Made by a program: the position numbers and the translations under genes. DNA of 64,000 nucleotides from Streptomyces purpureus (lineage in GTDB: Bacteria; Actinomycetota; Actinomycetes; Streptomycetales; Streptomycetaceae): positions 122,012 to 186,011 of the forward strand of contig NZ_BMQQ01000005.1 of the NCBI RefSeq assembly GCF_014648195.1, in the 5' to 3' direction. The notes below the pieces were generated by a model. That model was not told the origin of the DNA. It ran no database searches and saw only the letters and a list, made by a program, of their open reading frames with translations. The first letter of the stretch is position 1; each line of letters begins with the position of its first letter. Below, one piece after another: positions 8,337 through 16,509 of the stretch.

Positions 8337-9254
8337 GTGTACGGCATCTACCTGATAGGTCTGCGGCAGGGCCTGGCGGCGGTCGTGGTCGTCTGCGTCC
8401 TTGCCGCGTATCTGGTGCGGACCAGCCGGCGGGACGCGCTGCGGCCGGTCCGGGCCGGTGCCGGCGTCGCGGTGGGCCTGGCGCTCGCCTTCGGCTGTCT
8501 CCTGGAGTTCGGCTCGCAGGAGCTCACGGTCGAGGCGCGCAAGCTGCTCGGCGGCTCGCTGTCGGTCCTCGCCGCGGCCCTGACGACCTGGCTGGTGCTC
8601 GGCATGCGGCGACGCGTGCCCCTGGCCGCCTGGGCGCTGTTCGCCGCGGCGTTCCTGGCCGTGGGCCGGGAGGGCCTGGAGACGGCGCAGTACGTGTGGG
8701 CGTCGGTGCGGGCGGCCGGCGACGAGGCCGGTTCGTCCGGTCCGCTGTGGATGCTGCTGCTGGGCGTCGCGACCGCGGTCCTGCTCGGAGTGCTGCTCCA
8801 CCGGGGCCTGTTGCGGATCCGGTCGGTGAGGTTCTTCACCTGGGCCGGCGGGATGCTGGCCGTGATGGCGGCGGGTGTCCTCGCGTACGGCGTCCAAGGG
8901 CTGCGGGAGGCGCGTCTCCTGGGCGGTCCGTCGGGGACTGCGTTCGACATCGGATCCGTGGTCCCGGCGGACAGCTGGTACGGCACGCTTCTCGCGGGTG
9001 TGTTCGCCTTCCGGCCCGATCCGACGGTGCTCCAGGTGTGGGTGTGGGTGCTGTATCTGATCCCGGCGCTCACGCTCTTGCTTGCCCCGGTATGGTTCGG
9101 TCGGTCAGTGGGGGTCGAGGAGCAGAAGGCAACCGATGAGAAGGCTGAGGCCCGCGACGGCGCTCGCGACGGTGACGGTGCTGGCGACGGTGGCGACCGG
9201 CTGCGTGACGGTGCACGGCGAGCTGGAAGTCGTACCGACGGCGACGGCGTCTGA
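8337..9254 (+). CDS. efeU: FTR1/EfeU-type iron permease
   Basis: A 305-aa polytopic membrane protein with seven or so hydrophobic segments. The FTR1-family signature GREGLETAQ, corresponding to REGLE, sits mid-protein, where glutamates pass ferric iron. EfeU normally works with EfeO and EfeB, neither of which is seen here. The start is the GTG at 8337, because VYGIYLIGLRQGL opens the first membrane helix. A half iron-box or -10-like TTAGGTT lies at 8266-8272. The last 119 bases overlap the downstream lipoprotein gene in another frame, giving a low-complexity Asp/Arg/Gly tail. Confidence 0.82.
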   Translation: MYGIYLIGLRQGLAAVVVVCVLAAYLVRTSRRDALRPVRAGAGVAVGLALAFGCLLEFGSQELTVEARKLLGGSLSVLAAALTTWLVLGMRRRVPLAAWALFAAAFLAVGREGLETAQYVWASVRAAGDEAGSSGPLWMLLLGVATAVLLGVLLHRGLLRIRSVRFFTWAGGMLAVMAAGVLAYGVQGLREARLLGGPSGTAFDIGSVVPADSWYGTLLAGVFAFRPDPTVLQVWVWVLYLIPALTLLLAPVWFGRSVGVEEQKATDEKAEARDGARDGDGAGDGGDRLRDGARRAGSRTDGDGV

Positions 9255-10122
9255 GGCCGAACAGGCCGTCAAGGACTTCACCGAGGCGTACAACAAGGCG
9301 GACAAGGCGTACGACCCGGCGCTCGACGCGGGACGGGTCACCGGTCCGCTCGGCGCCGTCAACCAGGCCGGCCTGAAGGCCCGTTCCGTCACCAGTCCGA
9401 ACGGCAACCCGCAGCACCAGCCGCTGGTGCTGACGGACACGACGTATCTCATCCCGAAGAAGGCGGGCTGGCCGCGCTGGTTCGTGGCGAACGCCGACTC
9501 CAACCGGGACACCGACAGCGGCGCCGCCGACACCCGCTGGCTGCTCGTCTTCGTCAAGAACGGCTCGCAGCAGCTGTGGGAGGTGGCCTACCTCTCGATC
9601 CTCACGCCCGGGCAGATCCCGGCGTTCAAGAAGGGCCCCGACGGGTTCGTGGAGCCGGCCGACCCGGCCTCGACGACGCTGGCCCTGGCGCCGCGGAACC
9701 TGAGCGAGGCGTACGCCTCGTATCTCGGCAACGGCAAGCCGGAGCAGTTCGCGCCCGGCCCGCACACCAACGGGTGGCGCGAGGAGCGGGTGAAGGGCGC
9801 GCGGCGGGCGGGACTTGCCACGCAGTACGTCGACCAGGCCCTGGACACCGGTGACTTCGCGCCGCTCGGCCTGACCACCGAGGACGGCGGGGCGCTGGTC
9901 TTCTTCGCGATCCGCTTCCACGAACGGCAGACGGCCGCGCCCGGCTACCGCCCGAAGGTGAGCGCGGACGTGAAGGCGCTGATGACCGGCGAGGTGAAGA
10001 ACACGGTCACCAAGGAGTGGGTGGCGAGCCAGACCGTGGTGGTGAAGCCGGCCGGGCAGGAGCGTGACGGGGTGACGGTCCTGGGCCGGCTCCAGGGCGT
10101 GGTCTCGGCGCAGGGGTCGTAG
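9136..10122 (+). CDS. Secreted lipoprotein of unknown function
   Basis: A 328-aa predicted lipoprotein. The signal peptide MRRLRPATALATVTVLATVA is followed by a lipobox with Cys near residue 23 (VATGC). The mature part is soluble and mixed in composition, with no family I can name. The first 119 bases overlap the end of the iron-permease gene in a different frame. The signal peptide and lipobox in this frame show the overlap is genuinely coding. Coupling to the permease suggests a role in its extracytoplasmic handling of iron, which is inference only. Confidence 0.75.
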   Translation: MRRLRPATALATVTVLATVATGCVTVHGELEVVPTATASEAEQAVKDFTEAYNKADKAYDPALDAGRVTGPLGAVNQAGLKARSVTSPNGNPQHQPLVLTDTTYLIPKKAGWPRWFVANADSNRDTDSGAADTRWLLVFVKNGSQQLWEVAYLSILTPGQIPAFKKGPDGFVEPADPASTTLALAPRNLSEAYASYLGNGKPEQFAPGPHTNGWREERVKGARRAGLATQYVDQALDTGDFAPLGLTTEDGGALVFFAIRFHERQTAAPGYRPKVSADVKALMTGEVKNTVTKEWVASQTVVVKPAGQERDGVTVLGRLQGVVSAQGS

Positions 10123-10202
10123 CACGCCGCCGGAGCCTGCGGGAGCCCCGGAGCGTGCGGGAGCTCAGGAGCGTGCGGGGCCGGCGAGTTGGGGCCGGTG
10201 CC

Positions 10203-10955
10203 TCAGCGGCTCAGCGGCCACGCGACGGCGTGGCCGAGGGGCTCATCCTGCTCCCGCGCGTGGCGGGCGCAGGCGTCGGTGAGGGCTTCGAGGAGGGTCA
10301 GCGGGTCCGGCAGCTCGTGTTCGGGGCCGCGTACCCAGTCGACGGTGTGGTCACCGGGGAGCCGGGCCGGGGGGACGAGGACGTAGCTGCCCCGGCAGTG
10401 CCAGCGCAGGCCCGGATGTTCGTCCATGGTCTCGGGGTGACAGTCCAGCTCGCAGGGCCACCACTCGTCCTCGTCCTCGGGGGTGCCGCGGGTCGCGGTG
10501 AAGAAGAGCATCCGCGCTTCGTCGTGCGCCTCGCCGCCGGAGCGGGCGACCGGTCCGACGTCGACGCCTTCGGCGAGCAGCCGTTCCAGGGCGGCCCGGC
10601 CGGCCTCCAGGGGGACGTCCAGGACGTCGTGGACCATGCCGGTCGCGGTGATGAAGTTGGCCTGGGGCTGGTTGCGTACCCAACGTTCGAGCTGGGCACG
10701 ATCGGTGGTGGACTGGGTCTGCCAGGCGAAGGAGACGGGGTGTCTGGCCGGGGTGGGGCAGCCGACGCGTTCACAGGAACAGCGATAGCCGACGGGATAC
10801 GCGGCGGGGGCGAGGGGCAGGCCCGCGGCGGCCACGGCCAGGAGCAGGCGTTCGCGGTGTGCGCCGTCCGGGTCCGCGGGCTGTTTCGGTGCCCGGCGCA
10901 GCCACTGCGCAAGCTTGCTCCCCGTGCCGCGGTAGCGGCCGATACCGTCGCCCAT
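10203..10955 (-). CDS. Bifunctional DNA primase/polymerase (prim-pol) domain protein
   Basis: A 250-aa protein matching the prim-pol-like proteins common in actinobacteria. After a short basic N-terminus come the cysteine-bearing strand CSCERVGCPTPARHPVSFAW, where ARHP corresponds to the conserved K/R-H-P motif, and ARSGGEAHDEARMLFF. A C-terminal segment contains DHTVDWVRGP. The usual catalytic aspartates of active prim-pols are not obvious, and the protein has no helicase partner. It may be a degenerate, regulatory member. It is transcribed alone, convergent to the lipoprotein gene. Confidence 0.7.
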   Translation of the reverse strand: MGDGIGRYRGTGSKLAQWLRRAPKQPADPDGAHRERLLLAVAAAGLPLAPAAYPVGYRCSCERVGCPTPARHPVSFAWQTQSTTDRAQLERWVRNQPQANFITATGMVHDVLDVPLEAGRAALERLLAEGVDVGPVARSGGEAHDEARMLFFTATRGTPEDEDEWWPCELDCHPETMDEHPGLRWHCRGSYVLVPPARLPGDHTVDWVRGPEHELPDPLTLLEALTDACARHAREQDEPLGHAVAWPLSR

Positions 10956-11149
10956 CTATCCCCTCACACCTCACGCTCGCCCCGGCCCACGCGGCGAAAG
11001 CCGCATGGCGAAACTCCTGCCATGGTCCCACCATCCTGCGCCTCGGGTGACCGGAGTCCCCAACCGGGGTACGGCGGCCGATTCCGGCGTACGGATCCGT
11101 CGGGTGTCATTGACCGTTTTGTCCAGATATGTCGATCTAGCGTTTACCC

Positions 11150-12001
11150 ATGGCCCCACCGACTCCGCCGGCTCCGCTGACGTCGCCGGCGGCCCTGATC
11201 GCCCTGGCCCTGGCGGGCCTCGCCGCCCTGCTGCCGCCACCGCAGTGGGGAGCGGGGCAGGAGCGCGCGGCGGCCGGGGTGACGATCGACACACTGCCCC
11301 GCCTCGTCTACACCGCCCACCGCGGCGGGGCGCTGGAGTCCCCGGAGAACAGCATGTCCGGGCTGACGGCGGCATACCGCGGCGGGGCGGCGTCGGTGCT
11401 CGACGTGGACGTACGGATGCTGCGCGACGGCACGCTGGTCGCCATGCACGACAGCACCCTGGACCGTACGACCTTCTCCCGGGGCCCGGTCCGGGAGCTG
11501 GACGCACGCCAGTGGCGGGAGGTACGGCTGCGGGGCACCCGGCCCGCCGAGCGGCCGCCGACGCTGGCGGAGGTCCTCGACCGGTTCGGTGGGCGGGTGG
11601 TGCTGATGCTGGAGGCGAAGGACCCTCGGAGCCTGGAGCGGCTGGCCGCGATGGTGCACGGGCGGGGGCTCACGGCGTCGGTGCTGGTCAACTCCCGCCA
11701 CCCGGAGGTGGCGCGCGCGGCCCACGCGCTGGGGCTGCGGGCCCAGCTCTGGCGCTCGGCACGGCAGCTGCGGACCGACGACCCGTCGCGCTGGCGGACG
11801 TACGTGGACGTGCTGGACGTGGACCACCGGGCGCGGGACGAGGATCTGCGCCGGGCGGTCCGGTCCGGGATCGCCCGGGTGTGGGCGCACACGGTGAACA
11901 CGGAGCAGGACCGGGACAGGGCCCTGCGGCTTGGCTGCGACGGCATCATCACGGACGCGCCGCGCCGCCTGACCGGGGCGGGCGGCCGGGCCAGGGGCTA
12001 G
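11150..12001 (+). CDS. Secreted glycerophosphodiester phosphodiesterase
   Basis: A 283-aa GDPD family enzyme that hydrolyses glycerophosphodiesters to glycerol-3-phosphate and an alcohol. The hydrophobic Ala/Pro-rich first 35 residues look like a signal or anchor. The catalytic core follows: AHRGGALESPENS, the metal-binding segment VLDVDVRMLRDG and the second catalytic histidine in MHDSTLDRTT. The C-terminal DGIITDAPRRL is also characteristic. Its final codons lie in a 77-bp unit that is duplicated downstream, so the C-terminus may have been altered by that event. Confidence 0.85.
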   Translation: MAPPTPPAPLTSPAALIALALAGLAALLPPPQWGAGQERAAAGVTIDTLPRLVYTAHRGGALESPENSMSGLTAAYRGGAASVLDVDVRMLRDGTLVAMHDSTLDRTTFSRGPVRELDARQWREVRLRGTRPAERPPTLAEVLDRFGGRVVLMLEAKDPRSLERLAAMVHGRGLTASVLVNSRHPEVARAAHALGLRAQLWRSARQLRTDDPSRWRTYVDVLDVDHRARDEDLRRAVRSGIARVWAHTVNTEQDRDRALRLGCDGIITDAPRRLTGAGGRARG

Positions 12002-12136
12002 GCGAGTCCGGTACGCGTCAGGCGCGGGCTCAGTCGCGGGGGCGTCAGGCCGTGGAGGGCGGCCGGGCCAGGGGCTAGGCGAGTCCGGTACGCGTCAGAC
12101 GCGAGCTCAGTCGCGGGGCGTCAGGCCGTGGAGGGC
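11984..12136. repeat. 77-bp tandem duplication joining two gene ends
   Basis: Copy 1 (11984-12060) and copy 2 (12061-12136) are nearly identical, differing by two substitutions and one G deletion. Each contains GGCCGGGCCAGGGGCTAG and TCAGGCCGTGGAGGGC. Copy 1 includes the last codons of the GDPD gene and copy 2 includes the last codons of the convergent TetR gene, so the duplication has supplied tail sequence to both. Confidence 0.85.
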
Positions 12137-12727
12137 GTAGTCGACGAGGGCGTCGGCGTACTCGTGGGTGAGCGGCAGGGTGCGCAGCATCCACCGGTGG
12201 GCGAGGGGGCCGACGAAGAGTTCGAGGGCGATGCGCGGGTCGATCCCGGGGCGTACGTCGCCGGCGTCCTGGGCCGCTTCGAGCCGCCGTACGTAGTGCT
12301 GGAGCTGCGGTTCCAGGAGCTGCTGAACGAACTGGGCGCCGAGCTCGGCGTTGATGACGCCCTCGGCCGCGAGCGCGCGGGAGGGTGCGTCGAAGGTGGG
12401 GTCGTTCATCTCGTCGACGGTCGCGCGCAGCACGAAGCGCAGGTCGGCGGCGAGGTCGCCGGTGTCCGGGATGCCGCTGTCCGCGTCGCCGCCGAGGGCT
12501 TCGCTGGCCTGGCGGCCGAGGTCGACGAAGGCCTCAAGGAGGACGGCGGCCTTGGAGGGCCACCAGCGGTAGATGGTCTGCTTGCCGACACCGGCGCGGG
12601 CGGCGATGCCCTCGATGGTGGTCTTGGCGTAGCCGACCTCGCCGACGAGGGCGAGGGCGGCGTCGTAGATGGCACGCCGGGAGCGTTCGCTGCGGCGGGC
12701 GGAGTCGGGGGCCTTCGTGTCTGCCAT
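12107..12727 (-). CDS. TetR/AcrR family transcriptional regulator
   Basis: A 206-aa TetR-type repressor. The N-terminal helix-turn-helix spans about residues 35-60 (TTIEGIAARAGVGKQTIYRWW) and the C-terminal half is an all-helical ligand-binding domain with no recognised ligand. A short palindrome just upstream of its start (12755-12767) is a candidate autoregulatory operator. The divergent DDAH-like gene begins 213 bases away and may be its target. The C-terminal codons fall in the second copy of a 77-bp duplication. Confidence 0.88.
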   Translation of the reverse strand: MADTKAPDSARRSERSRRAIYDAALALVGEVGYAKTTIEGIAARAGVGKQTIYRWWPSKAAVLLEAFVDLGRQASEALGGDADSGIPDTGDLAADLRFVLRATVDEMNDPTFDAPSRALAAEGVINAELGAQFVQQLLEPQLQHYVRRLEAAQDAGDVRPGIDPRIALELFVGPLAHRWMLRTLPLTHEYADALVDYALHGLTPRD

Positions 12728-12754
12728 GGCAGCAATCTAGCAGCAGGCGAGGCG

Positions 12755-12767
12755 AGACGTATCGTCT
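12755..12767. promoter_or_regulatory. Candidate TetR operator
   Basis: AGACG-TAT-CGTCT is a perfect palindrome with 5-bp arms, 28 bases upstream of the tetR-type start codon and overlapping a TTGACG hexamer (12767-12772) on the plus strand. The size and place suit a TetR-family autoregulatory site that could also control the divergent hydrolase gene. This is inferred from position and symmetry only. Confidence 0.45.
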
Positions 12768-12864
12768 TGACGCTGTCGCACGTGTCGCCGGCTCCGCGAC
12801 GGATACGACACGCCCCGGACGGCTCGTGATCAGTGGGATGAACCACCCTTTCGGCTCAATGCGC

Positions 12865-12939
12865 GAGGGCTCCTCACACCGCACCATGGGCAGCACGCAC
12901 AACCGTGCGTCGCACCCGGCCCGTTCGTGAGGAGCCCTC
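12865..12939 (+). promoter_or_regulatory. Long-range hairpin enclosing the ribosome binding site of the DDAH-like gene
   Basis: A perfect 13-bp inverted repeat, GAGGGCTCCTCAC (12865-12877) and GTGAGGAGCCCTC (12927-12939), flanks a second hairpin ACGCAC-AACC-GTGCGT (12895-12910). The right arm contains GAGGAG (12929-12934), the ribosome binding site for the TTG start at 12941. In RNA the site would be buried in the stem, which suggests translational or attenuator-type control. Confidence 0.6.
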
Positions 12940-12940
12940 T

Positions 12941-13768
12941 TTGCGCTCAGCACCACGCGAGGCATCGCCCCGCCGCTACCTGATGTGCCCACCCACGCAC
13001 TTCCAGGTCACGTACTCCATCAACCCGTGGATGGACCCCGCGAAGCCGGTGGACCTGGGGCTCGCCCTCGCCCAGTGGGAGGATCTGCGGGACCGCTACC
13101 GCTCGCTCGGCCACACCGTCGAGCTGCTCGACCCGGACCCCGGCCTGCCGGACATGGTCTTCGCCGCCAACGGAGCCACCGTCATCGACGGGCGCGTGCT
13201 CGGCGCCCGGTTCGCCCACCCGCAGCGGACGGCGGAAGCCGCCGCCCACCGCGCGTGGTTCCGCGCCCACGGCTACACCGAGATCCGCGAGCCCGAGCAC
13301 GTCAACGAAGGCGAGGGCGACTTCGCCGTCACCGCCTCGTACATCCTGGCCGGGCGGGGCTTCCGCTCCAGCCCGCTGTCGCACGACGAGGCACAGGAGT
13401 TCTTCGGCCGGCCGGTGATCGGCCTCGACCTCGTCGACCCGCGCTACTACCACCTGGACACGGCGCTGTGCGTCCTGGACGACGCGGCCGACGAGATCAT
13501 GTACTACCCCGCCGCCTTCTCCCCCGGCAGCCGCGCCGTGCTCGCCCGGCTCTTCCCGGACGCGCTGCTCGCCGACGAGGAGGACGCGGCCGCCTTCGGC
13601 CTGAACGCGGTGAGCGACGGTCGGCACGTGGTGCTGCCGCACACCGCGCTGGGGCTCTTCGGCCCGCTGCGGGAGCGGGGCTTCGAACCGCTCGGCATGG
13701 ACCTCGGGGAGCTGCTCAAGGGCGGCGGCAGCGTGAAGTGCTGCACGCAGGAGCTGCGCGGCGGCTGA
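12941..13768 (+). CDS. DDAH-like amidinohydrolase (dimethylargininase family)
   Basis: A 275-aa guanidino-group-modifying enzyme of the DDAH/amidinotransferase fold. Family marks are MCPPTHFQVTYSINPWM near the start, DMVFAANGA, HVNEGEGDFA (substrate-binding region) and the C-terminal SVKCCTQEL carrying the nucleophilic cysteine. Members hydrolyse N-methylarginines or arginine-like substrates to citrulline. Start choice is TTG at 12941, because GAGGAG is placed six bases upstream; an in-frame GTG at 12905 lies within a hairpin and lacks a site. The gene is divergent from a TetR regulator. Confidence 0.83.
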   Translation: MRSAPREASPRRYLMCPPTHFQVTYSINPWMDPAKPVDLGLALAQWEDLRDRYRSLGHTVELLDPDPGLPDMVFAANGATVIDGRVLGARFAHPQRTAEAAAHRAWFRAHGYTEIREPEHVNEGEGDFAVTASYILAGRGFRSSPLSHDEAQEFFGRPVIGLDLVDPRYYHLDTALCVLDDAADEIMYYPAAFSPGSRAVLARLFPDALLADEEDAAAFGLNAVSDGRHVVLPHTALGLFGPLRERGFEPLGMDLGELLKGGGSVKCCTQELRGG

Positions 13769-13795
13769 GGCGTCGGACTGAGGCGTCGGACTGAG

Positions 13796-14140
13796 TCACT
13801 GCTCCGGGTCGGCGGCGGGCGGCGCGCCGCGCGCCGCCACCCGGGCGAGATTGGCCTCGAAGACGCGGGCGGCGTCCGGGGTCAGGGTGCGCAGGGCGAC
13901 CATCGCCGTGATGATCACGTCGCATAGCTCGGACTCCACGTCCTGCCAGGTGTGGGTCGTGCCCTTGCGGGGGTTCTGTCCGATGGTGCCGATGATCGCC
14001 TCGGCGACCTCACCGACCTCCTCGGACAGTTTGAGCACCCGCAGCAGCGCCTTCTGCTGGGGCGGGAAAGGGCCATGGGCAGGGCTGTGGGCGTCCAGCC
14101 AGGCGTGGAGCCCCTCTACGGTCTCCCAGGTGTCGTCCAT
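13796..14140 (-). CDS. MazG-like nucleotide pyrophosphohydrolase
   Basis: A 114-aa all-helical protein of the MazG-like superfamily. The metal-binding pattern is KLSEEVGEVAEAIIG (E-E-x-x-E) followed by ESELCDVIITAM (E-x-x-x-D). Such enzymes hydrolyse NTPs or dNTPs to monophosphates, usually as housecleaning. The ATG at 14140 is used because the helix-forming domain starts directly after it. It is divergent from the NTF2-like gene and ends 28 bases from the DDAH-like gene on the other strand. Confidence 0.82.
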   Translation of the reverse strand: MDDTWETVEGLHAWLDAHSPAHGPFPPQQKALLRVLKLSEEVGEVAEAIIGTIGQNPRKGTTHTWQDVESELCDVIITAMVALRTLTPDAARVFEANLARVAARGAPPAADPEQ

Positions 14141-14267
14141 GGGTGTGAGCCTGCCAGGTCGGTCCCCGGTGGGGCGGCCCAGGCGGTGTACGGGTGGGCA
14201 GTGCACCACCCGTACCTCCGTGTACGCCCCCGTACGCCCCCCTGTGCCCCACCGAGGAGCCGCTGCC

Positions 14268-14591
14268 ATGACCATCCCCGTCGACCGGCTGTCCGACCCC
14301 GCAGTACGCGCCTTCGTGGCCGCACTGAACGCCAACGACCGCGACGCCTTCTTCGACGCCCTCACGCCGGACGCGACCATGTCCGACGACGGTTCGGACC
14401 GTGACATCGACCAGTGGACCGACAAGGAGGTGTTCTCCTCGCGCGGCCACATGGAGATCGAGTCGGAGAAGGACGGCGGCCGGGCACTGGTCGCCCGCTA
14501 CCGCAACGACACGTGGGGAGAGATGAGGACGGCGTGGCGGTTCACGGTCCAGGAGGGGAAGGTGAGCCGCTTCGAAACGGGCCAGGCGTGA
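14268..14591 (+). CDS. NTF2-like family protein
   Basis: A 107-aa protein with the cone-shaped NTF2/SnoaL pattern: an N-terminal helix pair (PAVRAFVAALNANDRDAFFDALTPDATMSD), then strands ending in RYRNDTWGEMRTAW. Family members include ketosteroid-isomerase-like enzymes, polyketide cyclases and simple binding proteins, and this one cannot be placed further. The start at 14268 follows GAGGAG (about seven bases upstream). It has no operon partner. Confidence 0.7.
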   Translation: MTIPVDRLSDPAVRAFVAALNANDRDAFFDALTPDATMSDDGSDRDIDQWTDKEVFSSRGHMEIESEKDGGRALVARYRNDTWGEMRTAWRFTVQEGKVSRFETGQA

Positions 14592-14885
14592 GGGGGGGTG
14601 GGGGGCGGTTCTGGGACCGGAGGCGGGCGGCGCGCGCGGCTCTGGCACCGGCGGCCGTGAGCCGACCGTCGCCGGGCCGCGGGGCCGGGGTTGGGACCGG
14701 CTGCGGGCGGCCCGCGGCGCCGGTACTGAGACCGGCGGCTCGCCCGCCTGTCGGCGCCGGGCCTACGGCCGGGGGCGTCAGCCCGGGGTGCCGGGCTCAG
14801 GGGCCGGGCTTGGAGCCGGCCGTCGCCGGACCACGGGCCGGGCCTGAGACCGGCCCGCGGTCCGGCCGTCGTCACGTCCGCGGCA
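14592..14885. other. GC-rich non-coding interval with degenerate repeats
   Basis: This stretch between convergent genes has no plausible coding frame. It contains repeated GGGACCGG/GAGACCGG-type words (for example near 14616, 14695, 14730 and 14846) interspersed with GGCGGCCG-like runs, giving many possible short stems. It probably acts only as a spacer and transcription-stopping region. Confidence 0.45.
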
Positions 14886-15746
14886 TCAGTCCGGGATACG
14901 GGCCCCCGCGCCACCCACCCGCACCCGCGGATCGCCGGCGCGCAGTTCCACCGTCAGGGTGCCGGGGCGTCCCATGTCCTCGCCCTGGTGGAGGGTGAGC
15001 ACGGTCGCCTCCGGGACCAGACCGAGCTCCCGGAGGTACGCGCCGAACGCGGCGGCCGCCGCGCCCGTCGCCGGGTCCTCCACGACGCCGCCCACCGGGA
15101 ACGGGTCGCGGACGTGGAACACCGTCTCCGACGCTCGCCACACCAGCTGGACCGTCGTCAGTTCCAGCCGGTGCATGAGGGCTTCCAGCCGGGCGAAGTC
15201 GTAGTCCAGGTCCGCGAGGCGCTCCCGGGTCGCCGCGGCGAGAACGAGGTGGCGGGCGCCGCCGAAGGCGATCCGGGGCGGCAGGGCGGGGTCGAGGTCC
15301 GCCGCGGGCCAGTCGAGGGCGGCCAGCGCCTCGGTCACGTCGGCGGCGTCGACGGCCTCGACGTGCGGCTCGACGCTGGTGAGCGTGGCCCGCAGGCTGC
15401 CGTCCTCCTCCGACACGGTGACGGGCACCGTCCCGGCGGACGTCTCGAAGACGAGCTCGCCGGGACCGACGCGCTCGCCCAGCGCGATGGAGGTGGCGAT
15501 GGTGGCGTGCCCGCAGAACGGCACCTCCGCCTTGGGGCTGAAGTACCGCACCCCGAACGTCCGCCCGTCCGTCGGCCCGGTCAGAAACGCGGTCTCGCTG
15601 TACCCGAGCTCGGCGGCGATCGCCAGCATCTCCTCCTCCCCGAGCCCGGAGGCGTCGAGCACGACCCCGGCGGGGTTGCCGCCGGCGGGGTCGCCGGAGA
15701 AGGCGGTGTAGCGGAGTACGCCGGGGGTGTGCGATGCGCGTGTCAT
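14886..15746 (-). CDS. PhzF family isomerase-like protein (second copy)
   Basis: A 286-aa PhzF/DAP-epimerase-fold protein with the classic motifs: YTAFSGDPAGGNPAGVVLD at the N-terminus, ELGYSETAFLTGP, VPFCGHATIATS and DPATGAAAAAFGAYL near the C-terminus. It is longer and more canonical than the PhzF-like gene at 7429-8190, so the two are not a recent duplication. Substrate unknown. The ATG at 15746 is the only start near the conserved beginning. Upstream lies a repeat-rich intergenic region. Confidence 0.86.
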   Translation of the reverse strand: MTRASHTPGVLRYTAFSGDPAGGNPAGVVLDASGLGEEEMLAIAAELGYSETAFLTGPTDGRTFGVRYFSPKAEVPFCGHATIATSIALGERVGPGELVFETSAGTVPVTVSEEDGSLRATLTSVEPHVEAVDAADVTEALAALDWPAADLDPALPPRIAFGGARHLVLAAATRERLADLDYDFARLEALMHRLELTTVQLVWRASETVFHVRDPFPVGGVVEDPATGAAAAAFGAYLRELGLVPEATVLTLHQGEDMGRPGTLTVELRAGDPRVRVGGAGARIPD

Positions 15747-16509
15747 GCCCTGCCCAACGGCGGGGGCGGGTGGCTTGTTCCCACCGGTTCGAATCCCCCA
15801 CCCCGCCCCTTCCCGAAACCCTGCCGGGGGCGGGTGGGGGCAAGGATCGGGGGCAAGGCCCCCGGCCCGGGAGCGGGAGGCAGGGCCCCGGGGGCGAGGC
15901 CCCCGGGCCCCGGACGCGGCAGCTTCACGCCGCGGAGGCGGCCTTTCGGCCCCCGTTGCGGGCAAGCGCCCCGCCATGCGGCTTGCAACGCCGGCCCGCG
16001 TTGTGGGTAAAGGCCCCGCAGAGGTGCACCTGTTGTGGGCAATCGTCCCGCAGGGCGGGACGGGTGGGCACAACGCCCCGAAGGGCGGCGGCAACGTCGG
16101 ACCCCGTTGTGGGCATGCGTTCCGCCGGGGCGGAACGGGTGGGCACAACGCCCCGACGAGCGGCGCCCACTCGGTCCCGGCCCACCCCGACGGGCCTCGC
16201 GCCCACCCCGACGGGCGGCGGCAACGTCGGACCCCGTTGTGGGCATGCGTTCCGCCGGGGCGGAGCGGGTGGGCACAACGCCCCGACGAGCGGCGCCCAC
16301 TCGGTCCCGGCCCACCCCGACGGGCCTCGCGCCCAGCCAAGGGTTCGGGCCCACCCGACGGACGCCCCCGGAGGGTGGGGCGGCGGCATCACGGACCTGG
16401 CCCACCCCGACCGGCCCGCCCCCGCCAGGGGACCCGCCCACCCCGACCGGCCCCGCCCCCGGTGGGTCCCCGCTCCGCCACCCGGGCGTACCCCCGCGGC
16501 GTCGAACCC
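15747..16509. other. 763-bp non-coding region rich in hairpin repeats
   Basis: There is no gene here. The left part (15800-15960) is low-complexity GC sequence. From about 15950 words of the type GTTGTGGGC recur at about 16002, 16032, 16107 and 16237, and two 130-bp copies stand in tandem (separate entry). The region separates the start of one gene (15746) from the end of another (16510) on the same strand, so it should contain a terminator function and the promoter of the PhzF gene. Confidence 0.55.
16032..16334. repeat. Array of nested hairpins with a 130-bp tandem repeat
   Basis: A 130-bp unit starts at 16083 and again at 16213, with near-identity until about 16334. Each unit contains a nested hairpin (16105-16150 and 16235-16280): outer arms CGTTGTG/CACAACG and inner arms CGTTCCGCC/GGCGGAACG, the third copy having one mismatch. 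A related hairpin at 16032-16074 has inner arms CGTCCCGC/GCGGGACG, so compensatory changes keep the stem. This marks a palindromic intergenic repeat family. Confidence 0.8.

Noticed and set aside
15776-15800. A GGTTCGAATCCC word that looks like a tRNA T-loop
   Set aside because: The flanking bases do not pair as a T-stem and no anticodon or acceptor stem can be drawn on either strand.
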